Origin: JAENVT01 sp031412355
GTDB lineage: Bacteria; Actinomycetota; Acidimicrobiia; Acidimicrobiales; Ilumatobacteraceae
NCBI GenBank assembly: GCA_031412355.1
Contig: JANOCR010000265.1
Coordinates: forward strand, 1-7,423
Length of the DNA stretch: 7,423 nt
Direction: 5' to 3'
The stretch's first letter is position 1; each line of letters opens with the position of its first letter. The notes under the pieces are model-generated. The model saw only the letters and a program-made list of their open reading frames with translations. It was not told the DNA's origin and did not search any database. The position numbers and the translations under genes were made by a program. Below, piece by piece: positions 1 through 6,159 of this stretch.

Positions 1-502
1 TCGAATAGAAGAACACGCCGCCGTGGTAGCCGCCGTGCATGACCATGATGCTCGATCGCCCGGTGACGATTCTCGACAACGTGATGGCCATCAAGTTGGC
101 TTCGGTGCCCGAGTTGGTGAATCGAACGCGCTGATGGCCGAAGCGGTTGCACACCAGTTCGGCGAATCGGATCTCGGCGGGATGTACTCCACCCACACTG
201 GTGTTGTTGGCCAACGCGTCGGCCACGGCCGCGTGGACGCGCTTTTCGCTGTGGCCGAGCAGCCCCGCCGTGTAGTCACCGACCAGGTCGACGTAGTCGT
301 GGCCGTCGGCATCGGTCAACGTGGCGCCCTCGCCGCTGACAAAGGTCAGCGGAAAGGGGGCGTGGTGCAAGATGGTGCGGGTACTTCCCCCGGGAAGCAC
401 GGCGCGGGCACGTTCGTGCTGGGCGCGCGAAGCGGGGTTACGGTCGGCGGTGTCGCGTCGCATTTTCTCCACCACACCCACAAAAGCACTCTCTGTGGTC
501 AT
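1..502 (-). CDS. Class-III PLP-dependent aminotransferase, GSAM-like (5' part, runs off window)
   Basis: The minus strand is open from an ATG at 502 down to base 1, giving the first 167 residues of a fold-type I, class-III aminotransferase; the rest, including the catalytic lysine, lies outside the window. Visible family features are the N-terminal LPGGSTR segment (about residues 36-42), DADGHDYVDL (64-73), the phosphate-binding NSGTEAN motif (130-136) and GGYHGG (157-162), the counterpart of GCYHGH in glutamate-1-semialdehyde aminomutase. It is a paralogue of the complete aminotransferase transcribed divergently from 652. The start is uncertain. The ATG at 502 has no Shine-Dalgarno sequence but sits 7 nt after a CATACT -10-like box, as a leaderless message would. 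An internal ATG at 463 (residue 14) has GGTGGAG just upstream and begins closer to where the conserved region starts. The family is clear; the substrate is not. The neighbouring oxygenase and amine-type importer suggest an amine or amino/keto acid. Confidence 0.9.
   Translation of the reverse strand, partial: MTTESAFVGVVEKMRRDTADRNPASRAQHERARAVLPGGSTRTILHHAPFPLTFVSGEGATLTDADGHDYVDLVGDYTAGLLGHSEKRVHAAVADALANNTSVGGVHPAEIRFAELVCNRFGHQRVRFTNSGTEANLMAITLSRIVTGRSSIMVMHGGYHGGVFFYS
464..472 (-). promoter_or_regulatory. Possible ribosome binding site for an internal start (ATG 463)
   Basis: On the minus strand the sequence GGTGGAGAAA directly precedes the ATG at 463-461. The purine run resembles a Shine-Dalgarno sequence, though the spacing is short (about 3-4 nt after GGAG). 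The upstream ATG at 502 lacks such a sequence. This site therefore bears on which start is used for the partial aminotransferase. Confidence 0.35.
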
Positions 503-510
503 CGACCACA
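494..510. promoter_or_regulatory. 17-bp perfect inverted repeat over the minus-strand start codon (operator candidate)
   Basis: TGTGGTC-ATC-GACCACA is an inverted repeat with perfect 7-bp arms and a 3-bp centre. It covers the ATG at 502-500 of the partial aminotransferase and abuts the CATACT -10-like box. The TGGT...ACCA core looks like sites bound by GntR-type regulators, but the spacing is 5 rather than the usual 3, so the regulator family is only a guess. If transcription starts at or near the ATG, a protein bound here would block initiation. Confidence 0.45.
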
Positions 511-539
511 GTATGGCCGCAACACCGGCGGTTGGCGAA
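510..539 (-). promoter_or_regulatory. Candidate promoter for the partial aminotransferase
   Basis: On the minus strand a CATACT box (plus-strand 510-515) lies 7 nt before the ATG at 502. A weak TTCGCC element (534-539) lies 18 nt upstream of it. The -10 box matches four of six consensus positions and the -35 box three. The spacing from -10 to ATG fits a leaderless transcript, which is common in actinobacteria. This is prediction by eye only. Confidence 0.35.
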
Positions 540-557
540 ACGCTCCATACCCTCGTG

Positions 558-586
558 TTCGCGAGCGGCTGCCAATCGAGTAGACT
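558..586 (+). promoter_or_regulatory. Candidate promoter for the oxygenase/transporter operon
   Basis: TTCGCG (558-563) and TAGACT (581-586) are separated by 17 bp and read towards the aminotransferase at 652. TAGACT is an acceptable actinobacterial -10 box; the -35 box is weak. Transcription would start near 593, so the first operator-like repeat (583-597) would cover the -10 and start site and the second (604-618) would lie just downstream. That layout fits repression. Confidence 0.35.
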
Positions 587-597
587 CGCCAGTCAGT
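583..597. promoter_or_regulatory. Operator-like repeat, copy 1 (GACT-N4-AGTC)
   Basis: Copy 1 reads GACTCGCCAGTCAGT. It contains the palindrome GACT-CGCC-AGTC centred at 588.5 and matches copy 2 (604-618) at 13 of 15 bases. It overlaps the candidate TAGACT -10 box. Short palindromes of this form are typical of TetR-family operators, though no regulator gene is in the window. Confidence 0.6.
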
Positions 598-603
598 ATC
601 GCT

Positions 604-618
604 GACTCATCAGTCAGT
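604..618. promoter_or_regulatory. Operator-like repeat, copy 2 (CTGACT-N4-AGTCAG)
   Basis: Copy 2 reads GACTCATCAGTCAGT. With two flanking bases it forms a perfect 6-bp-arm palindrome CTGACT-CATC-AGTCAG (602-617), centred at 609.5. That is 21 bp, two helical turns, from the centre of copy 1, so two dimers would sit on the same face of the DNA. It lies 34-48 bp upstream of the ATG at 652. Confidence 0.65.
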
Positions 619-638
619 CCGACAGCAAGTCACAGAAA

Positions 639-646
639 GGGAGAGG
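639..646 (+). promoter_or_regulatory. Ribosome binding site for the aminotransferase at 652
   Basis: The purine-rich GGGAGAGG ends 5 nt before the ATG at 652. This decides the start: the reading frame stays open further upstream to about 532, but that extension crosses the operator and promoter region and has no family-like sequence. Confidence 0.7.
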
Positions 647-651
647 CCGAA

Positions 652-2058
652 ATGGCCGTCATCGAAAGCAAGACCGTCACGATCGATTCGCTGATCGACG
701 AGGAAGAGCGCCGGTTCCTGGCACGCATGCCGCAATCGATCGCCCGTAGCGAAGAGGCCTCGCAGGTGCTGGCCGGCGGCGCGACATCCAACTGGATGAT
801 CTCGCGCCCCGCCGCCGTGTGGGTCAGCCATGGCCAGGGATCGAAGGTTTGGGATGTCGACGGCACCGAGTATGTCGACCTGCACGGCGGGTACGGCGTG
901 ATGGTCGCGGGCCACGGCAACCAGGCCATCGTCGAGGCGGTTCAACGGCGCGTCACCCTGGGAACGCACTTCGCGCAACCGACCGACGACTCGATCGTCG
1001 TGGCACAGAACCTGTCCGGCCGCTTCGGCTTGCCGCTGTGGCGGTACAACAACTCCGGCACCGAGTCGACCATGGACGCCGTTCACCTCATGCGTGCGGT
1101 GACTGGTCGCGACCAGATCATCAAGATCGAAGGTGCCTATCACGGCCACCACGACTCGGTGATGGTCTCGCAGTGGCGCAACCTCGACATGCTCGGCCCG
1201 GCCGATCACCCGCACCGCGTTGCTGCGGCGGGCATTCCGCAGGCCATGGCCGACCTGGTTCACCTCGTGCCGTTCAACGATCTCGAGGCGCTCGAGCGCG
1301 TGCTGCACGCCAACCAGGGATCGATCGCAGGGATGATCATGGAGCCGATGATGATGAATGCCGGCATCATCCCACCCGATGCCGGGTACTTGGAAGGTGT
1401 CCGGCACCTCACACGCCGATACGGCGTGCTGCTGACCTTCGAAGAGGTCAAGACGGGGCTTTGCGTGCACCCGGGCGGAGCGATCGGCCTGTTCGGCGTC
1501 ACGCCCGACATCGTGTGCCTGGCCAAGGCGCTGGGCGGCGGTCTTCCGTGCGGCGCGATCGGCGGCACTCGCGAGGTGATGGACGCAATCAGCGATGGCC
1601 GTTACGACCAAGTCGGCACGTTCAACGGCAATCCGCTGACCATGGCTGCGGCGCGGGCAATGCTGACCGAAGTGCTCACTGACGACGCCTACCGGCAGGC
1701 CGCCGTCAAGTCGCAGGCAATGTTCGATCGCTCGATCGCCGCGTTGCAAACACGTGGTGTCGCCGCATACGGCTACGCGTTCGGCTTCAAAGGCTCGCTG
1801 GTCTTCAACGACACTCCCGCACGCAATTGTCGCGACTTCCTAGCCATGGACACCGGTCTCAGCCATCTCCACTTCCTCGTACAACACAACGGCGGTGTGT
1901 TCATGGCGCCGTGGGGCAAGAGCGAGCAGTGGACGATCTCGCCGATGCACACCGATGCCGACGTCGATCGGTTCTGCGACAACGTCGCCCGCTTCGCCTC
2001 CCTCGTCGCCTCGTCCGATGGTCACTCTCACGAGTACGCCGCCGGCGGGTACTACTGA
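652..2058 (+). CDS. Class-III PLP-dependent aminotransferase, GSAM-like
   Basis: This 468-residue protein belongs to the class-III (fold-type I) aminotransferases, closest in pattern to glutamate-1-semialdehyde aminomutase. Motifs in order: DVDGTEYVDLHGG (68-80), the phosphate-binding NNSGTEST (133-140), GAYHGHHDS (161-169), TFEEVKTG (262-269), LAKALGGGLPCGAIGG (290-305) with K292 as the expected Schiff-base lysine, and GTFNGNPLTMAAA (322-334). The length is slightly above the usual 430-450. One oddity is that the family FDEV motif reads FEEV, so the Asp that normally pairs with the PLP ring nitrogen is Glu264. True haem biosynthesis is unlikely, because the gene sits in a catabolic and transport operon; transamination of an amine or amino acid from the imported substrate is the likelier role. 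The stop is 14 bp before the Rieske oxygenase start, so the two are probably co-transcribed. The tail after about 452 is rich in His, Gly and Tyr and has no evident role. Confidence 0.93.
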   Translation: MAVIESKTVTIDSLIDEEERRFLARMPQSIARSEEASQVLAGGATSNWMISRPAAVWVSHGQGSKVWDVDGTEYVDLHGGYGVMVAGHGNQAIVEAVQRRVTLGTHFAQPTDDSIVVAQNLSGRFGLPLWRYNNSGTESTMDAVHLMRAVTGRDQIIKIEGAYHGHHDSVMVSQWRNLDMLGPADHPHRVAAAGIPQAMADLVHLVPFNDLEALERVLHANQGSIAGMIMEPMMMNAGIIPPDAGYLEGVRHLTRRYGVLLTFEEVKTGLCVHPGGAIGLFGVTPDIVCLAKALGGGLPCGAIGGTREVMDAISDGRYDQVGTFNGNPLTMAAARAMLTEVLTDDAYRQAAVKSQAMFDRSIAALQTRGVAAYGYAFGFKGSLVFNDTPARNCRDFLAMDTGLSHLHFLVQHNGGVFMAPWGKSEQWTISPMHTDADVDRFCDNVARFASLVASSDGHSHEYAAGGYY

Positions 2059-2072
2059 GCCTGGATCAGACC

Positions 2073-3161
2073 ATGACATCGAGCCAACTCATCCACACGC
2101 TGACCGGTCGCGAGTACACCTCAGACGAGGTGTACGACCGCGAGCGCGCCAACATCTTCCACAGGTCGTGGTTCTACGTCTGCCGCGACGAGCGTGTCGC
2201 GCCGGGCGACCGCTTCGTCGCCGACATCGCCGGTGAAAGCGTGCTGCTGGTCAGGGATCGCGAAGGTCAGTTGCATGCGCACGCCAATGTCTGTCGCCAT
2301 CGCGGCGCGAGACTGTGCGAGGAGAGCGGGCCGGGGTCGAAGGCTGGGATCACCTGCCCCTATCACGCATGGACTTATGCGCTCGACGGCCGCCTGATCG
2401 GCACGCCGCATCTCGCCGCCGATGCGATCGACCGCGACTCGTTGTCGTTGTGGAGCATCGCATGCGATGTCTTGCACGGTTTCGTGTTCGTCAACCTCTC
2501 GCCTGACCCGACGCCGCTGCACGCATCGTTCGCCGCCGGAATGGACTCGGTCGACCTCTTCGAGCATCTGCACCTGGCCGAACTTCGCACGGCAGTGACG
2601 ACGTCGACAGATGTGAAGGCGAACTGGAAGATCCTGGTCGAGAACTACCAGGAATGCCTGCACTGCTCGTGGGTGCATCCCGAGTTGGTCGACCTCGTTC
2701 CGGTGTACAAGACAGGCTCGGTGGTGGATCCGGCGCGCCCCGACGGTGGCGTCAGCATCCGCGGCAACAGCTTCAGTCTCACCGGCCGGTCGAACCTTCC
2801 GGTGCTGCCGCACATGCCGGTGGAGGAAACCGAGTCGTACTACGGGGCAACCGTGTTCCCCAACATGTTCATCGACGTCACCGGCACGGGCGTGATCGTC
2901 TCGTCGATGTTCCCGAGGGGTGCCGGGGCGACCACCGTGGTGATGGAGTACCTGTTCGCTGCCGACACCATCGCCCTGCCCGACTTCGATCCGGCCGAGA
3001 TCGTCGAGTTCAGCGAACTGGTCGGCCGGCAGGACTACGACGTGGCGGAACGCGTGCAGCGCGGTGTTGCGTCGCGCTTCTTCGACCACGGCGTGCTGGC
3101 GCCACAGGATTTCTTGATCGCCGACTTTCTCGCCACGTATCGCCGACACATGACCGACTAA
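2073..3161 (+). CDS. Rieske [2Fe-2S] non-heme iron oxygenase, alpha (catalytic) subunit
   Basis: This 362-residue protein has the two domains of a ring-hydroxylating oxygenase alpha subunit. The N-terminal Rieske domain binds a [2Fe-2S] cluster through CRHRG (C74, H76) and CPYHAW (C95, H98). The C-terminal catalytic domain has NWKILVENYQECLHCSWVHPE (184-204), with H197 and H202 as mononuclear iron ligands. D321 in QDYDVAERVQRG is the likely third ligand. The electron-bridging position, Asp in naphthalene dioxygenase, is Glu194. The ENYxECxHC pattern resembles oxygenases of quaternary and N-methyl ammonium compounds (carnitine, glycine betaine, choline, stachydrine), which hydroxylate or N-demethylate with O2. 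An aromatic substrate cannot be excluded. The ATG follows the aminotransferase stop by 14 bp and has only a weak GGAT upstream, suggesting translation coupled to the preceding gene. Such enzymes need a reductase; none is in the window. Confidence 0.93.
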   Translation: MTSSQLIHTLTGREYTSDEVYDRERANIFHRSWFYVCRDERVAPGDRFVADIAGESVLLVRDREGQLHAHANVCRHRGARLCEESGPGSKAGITCPYHAWTYALDGRLIGTPHLAADAIDRDSLSLWSIACDVLHGFVFVNLSPDPTPLHASFAAGMDSVDLFEHLHLAELRTAVTTSTDVKANWKILVENYQECLHCSWVHPELVDLVPVYKTGSVVDPARPDGGVSIRGNSFSLTGRSNLPVLPHMPVEETESYYGATVFPNMFIDVTGTGVIVSSMFPRGAGATTVVMEYLFAADTIALPDFDPAEIVEFSELVGRQDYDVAERVQRGVASRFFDHGVLAPQDFLIADFLATYRRHMTD

Positions 3162-3182
3162 TCTCAACTTTTGTTCGTACCT

Positions 3183-3190
3183 GGGGGAGG
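3183..3190 (+). promoter_or_regulatory. Very strong ribosome binding site for the binding-protein gene
   Basis: GGGGGAGG lies 6 nt upstream of a TTG codon at 3197 and is the best Shine-Dalgarno sequence in the window. It fixes the otherwise ambiguous non-ATG start. It also fits the higher protein level a solute-binding component usually needs relative to its permeases. Confidence 0.8.
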
Positions 3191-3196
3191 ACCATC

Positions 3197-4360
3197 TTGG
3201 ACAGTCGCTTTACACGTCGACAGGTAATCGGTGGGTCGGCCCGCCTCGGGCTGGCAATGGCCGTTGGTGTACCGCTGCTGCAGGCGTGCGGTGACGACGG
3301 TGCCAGTTCCTCCTCAGGTAAGAACACCAAGACGATCGACGACGGCCTGCAGCCGGAGGCGGGGCCGCTGCGGATCTTGAACTACGACTCCTATGTCAGT
3401 CCCGACATCGTCGCTTCATTCGAGTCGAAATACGGCGTCAAGGTCGAGATCACGACCATCACCACCGACGACGAAGCCATCACCAAGCTGGCATCCGGCA
3501 CGGTCGACGTCGACCTCGATCACAGCGCCTCCGTCACGTCGTTGTTCAAGCTGGTCGACACCGGCCTGATCCAGCCGCTCAACAAGAGCTATCTCAGCAA
3601 CATCGGTAACGTCGTGGCCTCGCTGCGCGATCCCTACTACGACAAGGGCGGCGCGTACACAGTTCCGTACACCGTCTTCAGCACCGGCATCGGCTTCCGC
3701 GCCGACCGCGTCGATGCGGCCAGCGTGTCGTGGGACACGCTGTGGAACCCCGAGTACAAAGGCGTGACGTCGTTGCTCGACGACGCGCGTGAGGGACTGT
3801 CTGCGGCGATGTTGCGCAAGGGTCTGACCGATCTCAACACCGAGGATCCGGCGGTCATCGAGCAGGCCGGGAACGATCTCGGTGAGCTGACCAACGCGAT
3901 GAACATCAAGGTCGAGATCGAGGGCTACCACACCGTGCCGGAGGGCTCGACCACGGTTGCCCATACGTGGAGCGGCGACATGATCAACGCGCAGTACTAC
4001 CTGCCGGATGGAACCGGTGCCGAGGTACTGGCCTACTGGCAACCCGAGACCGCGGTGGTCCAAAACGACACGATGTGCGTGGTCAGCACGGCCAAGAACC
4101 CGGTCCTGGCGCACCTGTTCATCGACCACATGCTCGACAAGGCCAACGCCGAGGAGAACTTCGCGTTCGTCGGGTATCAGCCGGCCATCGAGGGCCTCGG
4201 CGCCCAGGAGTTGATCGACGCCGGACTCGTGCCCGAGACGCTGCGCAGCTGTGTGCTTTCGAGCGAGCAGATCGCCGCCGGGCTTCGGTACCTCCCATTG
4301 ACCATCGAGGTCGAAACGCTTTGGAACGACGCCTGGGCGAAGTTCCGCGCCGGATCCTGA
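3197..4360 (+). CDS. Polyamine-type ABC transporter solute-binding lipoprotein (PotD/PotF family)
   Basis: This 387-residue extracytoplasmic binding protein delivers substrate to the two permeases encoded next. It starts at TTG behind a strong ribosome binding site. The N-terminus is a Tat-type signal (TRRQVIGG, R7-R8) with a hydrophobic stretch to residue 30 and a lipobox LLQAC, making C31 the probable lipidated first mature residue. A Ser/Gly/Thr-rich linker follows (36-47), then the fold from LRILNYDSYVSP (58-69). Compared by eye with E. coli PotD, several amine-contacting positions are kept: Y66, the DDARE motif (195-199), W258, D291 and probably Y327. Two Trp positions differ: Tyr at 63 and Gln at 289. 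An amine or cationic ligand is therefore likely, but spermidine or putrescine specificity is not established. The stop is 3 bp before the first permease start. The 35-bp gap before the gene has no clear promoter or terminator. Confidence 0.92.
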   Translation: MDSRFTRRQVIGGSARLGLAMAVGVPLLQACGDDGASSSSGKNTKTIDDGLQPEAGPLRILNYDSYVSPDIVASFESKYGVKVEITTITTDDEAITKLASGTVDVDLDHSASVTSLFKLVDTGLIQPLNKSYLSNIGNVVASLRDPYYDKGGAYTVPYTVFSTGIGFRADRVDAASVSWDTLWNPEYKGVTSLLDDAREGLSAAMLRKGLTDLNTEDPAVIEQAGNDLGELTNAMNIKVEIEGYHTVPEGSTTVAHTWSGDMINAQYYLPDGTGAEVLAYWQPETAVVQNDTMCVVSTAKNPVLAHLFIDHMLDKANAEENFAFVGYQPAIEGLGAQELIDAGLVPETLRSCVLSSEQIAAGLRYLPLTIEVETLWNDAWAKFRAGS

Positions 4361-4363
4361 CGC

Positions 4364-5281
4364 GTGGCCAACGCTGCCGGTGCCGCGCCGGGCGGACATC
4401 GCAACGGCTTCTGGGGCGTGCTCAGCCTGCCGGGAGTTGCGTGGCTGGTTGCGCTGTTCGTCGTGCCGTTCTATGCGATAGGCGCCGTGGCGTTCGGGCG
4501 CGTCGACCCGATACTGCGCACGCCCGACCCGGTGTGGAGTCCGTTCTCGTGGGACTTCTCAGCCATGAACAAGGTCATCGGCAGGGTGTTCGGGGGCGAT
4601 CTCGGTGGCGTGGTTGTTCGCACCCTGTCGTTCGTCGGCTCGGCGTTGGCGCTGTGCTGCCTGATCGGCTATCCGATCGCCTACTACGTCGCTCGGCACG
4701 CCAGCCGGTGGCGAGGCGTGCTGCTCGCTGCCCTGGTCCTGCCGTTCTGGATCAGCTACCTGATGCGGATGCTGGCTTGGGTCAACCTCCTGCAGGTCGA
4801 CGGCTATTTCAACCGCCTGCTCGGCTGGCTGCACCTCGGCGGATCGCGCAATTGGCTCGACGGTGACTCGTCGACAGTCGTCATCGGCCTGGTATACGGC
4901 TACATCCCGTTCTTCATCCTGCCGCTCTATGCCTCACTCGAGCGTCTTGACAAGCGGCTGATCGAAGCCGGTCGCGATCTCGGAGCTTCTCCCGCCCGAG
5001 TGTTCCGTCGGGTCACGCTGCCCTTGTCGGTTCCGGGCCTGTTGTCCGCCTCGGTCATCACGGTCCTGCCGATGTTCGGCGACTACTACACCAACACGTT
5101 CCTCTCCAGTGGCTCGCCACGCACCGAGATGATCGGCAACCAGATCGAGCGAGACCTCCGTGGCAGCAGCCAGGCACAGACCGGTGCGTCGCTGGTGCTG
5201 ATCCTGTCAGCGATGTTGCTGGTGATGATGACGTACTACCTGGTCGTTACCGTGCGGGCGCAACGATCGGTGGCGACATGA
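4364..5281 (+). CDS. ABC transporter permease, PotB type
   Basis: This 305-residue integral membrane protein is the first of two permeases of a spermidine/putrescine-type importer. It has about six hydrophobic segments (roughly 17-43, 84-109, 118-141, 171-192, 224-245 and 274-297). A cytoplasmic EAA loop that docks on the ATPase is visible as EAGRDLGASPARVFRRVTLP (201-220). The GTG start lies 3 bp after the binding-protein stop with only a weak Shine-Dalgarno sequence, and the end overlaps the next gene in an ATGA junction, so translation is probably coupled on both sides. It should pair with the second permease and the minus-strand ATPase. Family assignment is firm; substrate assignment depends on the binding protein. 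Confidence 0.92.
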   Translation: MANAAGAAPGGHRNGFWGVLSLPGVAWLVALFVVPFYAIGAVAFGRVDPILRTPDPVWSPFSWDFSAMNKVIGRVFGGDLGGVVVRTLSFVGSALALCCLIGYPIAYYVARHASRWRGVLLAALVLPFWISYLMRMLAWVNLLQVDGYFNRLLGWLHLGGSRNWLDGDSSTVVIGLVYGYIPFFILPLYASLERLDKRLIEAGRDLGASPARVFRRVTLPLSVPGLLSASVITVLPMFGDYYTNTFLSSGSPRTEMIGNQIERDLRGSSQAQTGASLVLILSAMLLVMMTYYLVVTVRAQRSVAT

Positions 5282-6141
5282 GACGGCACCGTCCCGGTCG
5301 GCCCGCGTTCGGGTTGGCGACCATCACGTGGCTGTACGTCCTGTGGTCGCTGGTGCCGGTGCTGGTGGCGGTGAGGATCTCGTTCAACTCGGGCAGGAGC
5401 CGCTCGGCCTTCCAGTCGCCGTCGCTGCGTTGGTACGTCGACGACCCCCTGCAGTCGGTGTTGCGCGACGACGCGTTGCGGCAACCGTTGAAGAACACGC
5501 TCAAGCTGGCTGCGCTCAGCATGGTCTTCACCACCCCGATCGGCGTGATGATGGCCGTCGGTCTGCAGCGCTGGCGCGGCCGCCTGTCCAAGGCCTCGAA
5601 TGCACTGATGTTGATCCCCTTGGTGACGCCCGAGATCGTGATGGGCGTTGCCTTGTTTCTGGTCTTCACGCAGGTGTACACGGGCGTGCCTCGCGGATTT
5701 ACGACACAGTTGCTCGGGCACATCACGTTCAGCATCTCGTACGTCGTGGTGATCGTGCGCGGTCGATTGGCGGCCATCGGCCCGCAATACGAAGAAGCCG
5801 CCCGCGACCTCGGCGCCAATCGTTTGCAGGCCATGCGCTTGGTGCTGCTACCGCTGCTGGGCCCTGCCATCTTCGCCAGCGTGATGGTGGTGTTCGCTGG
5901 CTCGATCGACGACTTCGTGATCTCGTCGTTCCTGTCGACAGGAGCCTCGACCGAAACGGTCCCGATGAAGATCTATTCGGGAGGCCGGGCGACAGCGACA
6001 CCTGCATTGAACGCGCTTGCCACGATCATGTTGGTGTTCACGCTCGCCGCGGTCGCGTCGGCCGCGTTGGTGATGCGAGCCATGCGCAGGCGCCAGGGCG
6101 GCGACGACGCCCCGCTCGGCAGCCTGGCCGCCGTCGGCTGA
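5278..6141 (+). CDS. ABC transporter permease, PotC type
   Basis: This 287-residue membrane protein is the second permease. An Arg-rich cytoplasmic start (MRRHRPGR) precedes the first hydrophobic segment (11-34). Further segments lie near 73-97, 107-131, 150-168, 197-218 and 244-267. The EAA loop EEAARDLGANRLQAMRLVLLP (172-192) is a near-perfect ATPase-docking motif. DDFVISSFLS (211-220) is typical of PotC proteins. The ATG overlaps the stop of the previous permease by four bases. The C-terminus is a short basic and Gly-rich tail. This is the last gene of the plus-strand operon; its TGA faces the TGA of the convergent ATPase gene across 9 bp. Confidence 0.92.
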   Translation: MRRHRPGRPAFGLATITWLYVLWSLVPVLVAVRISFNSGRSRSAFQSPSLRWYVDDPLQSVLRDDALRQPLKNTLKLAALSMVFTTPIGVMMAVGLQRWRGRLSKASNALMLIPLVTPEIVMGVALFLVFTQVYTGVPRGFTTQLLGHITFSISYVVVIVRGRLAAIGPQYEEAARDLGANRLQAMRLVLLPLLGPAIFASVMVVFAGSIDDFVISSFLSTGASTETVPMKIYSGGRATATPALNALATIMLVFTLAAVASAALVMRAMRRRQGGDDAPLGSLAAVG

Positions 6142-6159
6142 GCCGGCAGATCAGCCGGC
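6133..6159. terminator. Hairpin joining the two convergent stop codons
   Basis: Bases 6133-6141 (GTCGGCTGA) pair with 6151-6159 (TCAGCCGGC) around a 9-nt loop, with one wobble or mismatch near the base. Both facing TGA codons are inside the stem. No T-run follows on either side, so it is at best a weak intrinsic terminator. It could act on both transcripts or serve as a 3'-end stabiliser. It is the only terminator-like structure between the two operons. Confidence 0.4.

Noticed and set aside
577..588. Short palindrome CGAGT-AG-ACTCG next to the operator repeats
   Set aside because: It partly overlaps copy 1 and the -10-like box, is not repeated at the second copy, and the phased GACT-N4-AGTC sites explain the region better.
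532..651. 40-codon N-terminal extension of the aminotransferase
   Set aside because: The frame is open, but it runs through the promoter and operator repeats, is unlike the family, and the good ribosome binding site is at 639-646.
610..1749. Long open frame on the minus strand opposite the aminotransferase
   Set aside because: It is antisense to a gene with full family motifs, has Arg/His/Asp-rich composition without any domain, and is the expected shadow of high-GC codon bias.
2121..3167. Long open frame on the minus strand opposite the Rieske oxygenase
   Set aside because: It is antisense to a gene with intact Rieske and iron-binding motifs, shows no recognisable domain, and is explained by codon bias.
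3416..4399. Long open frame on the minus strand opposite the binding protein
   Set aside because: Same reason: a composition-driven antisense frame with no motif and no start context.
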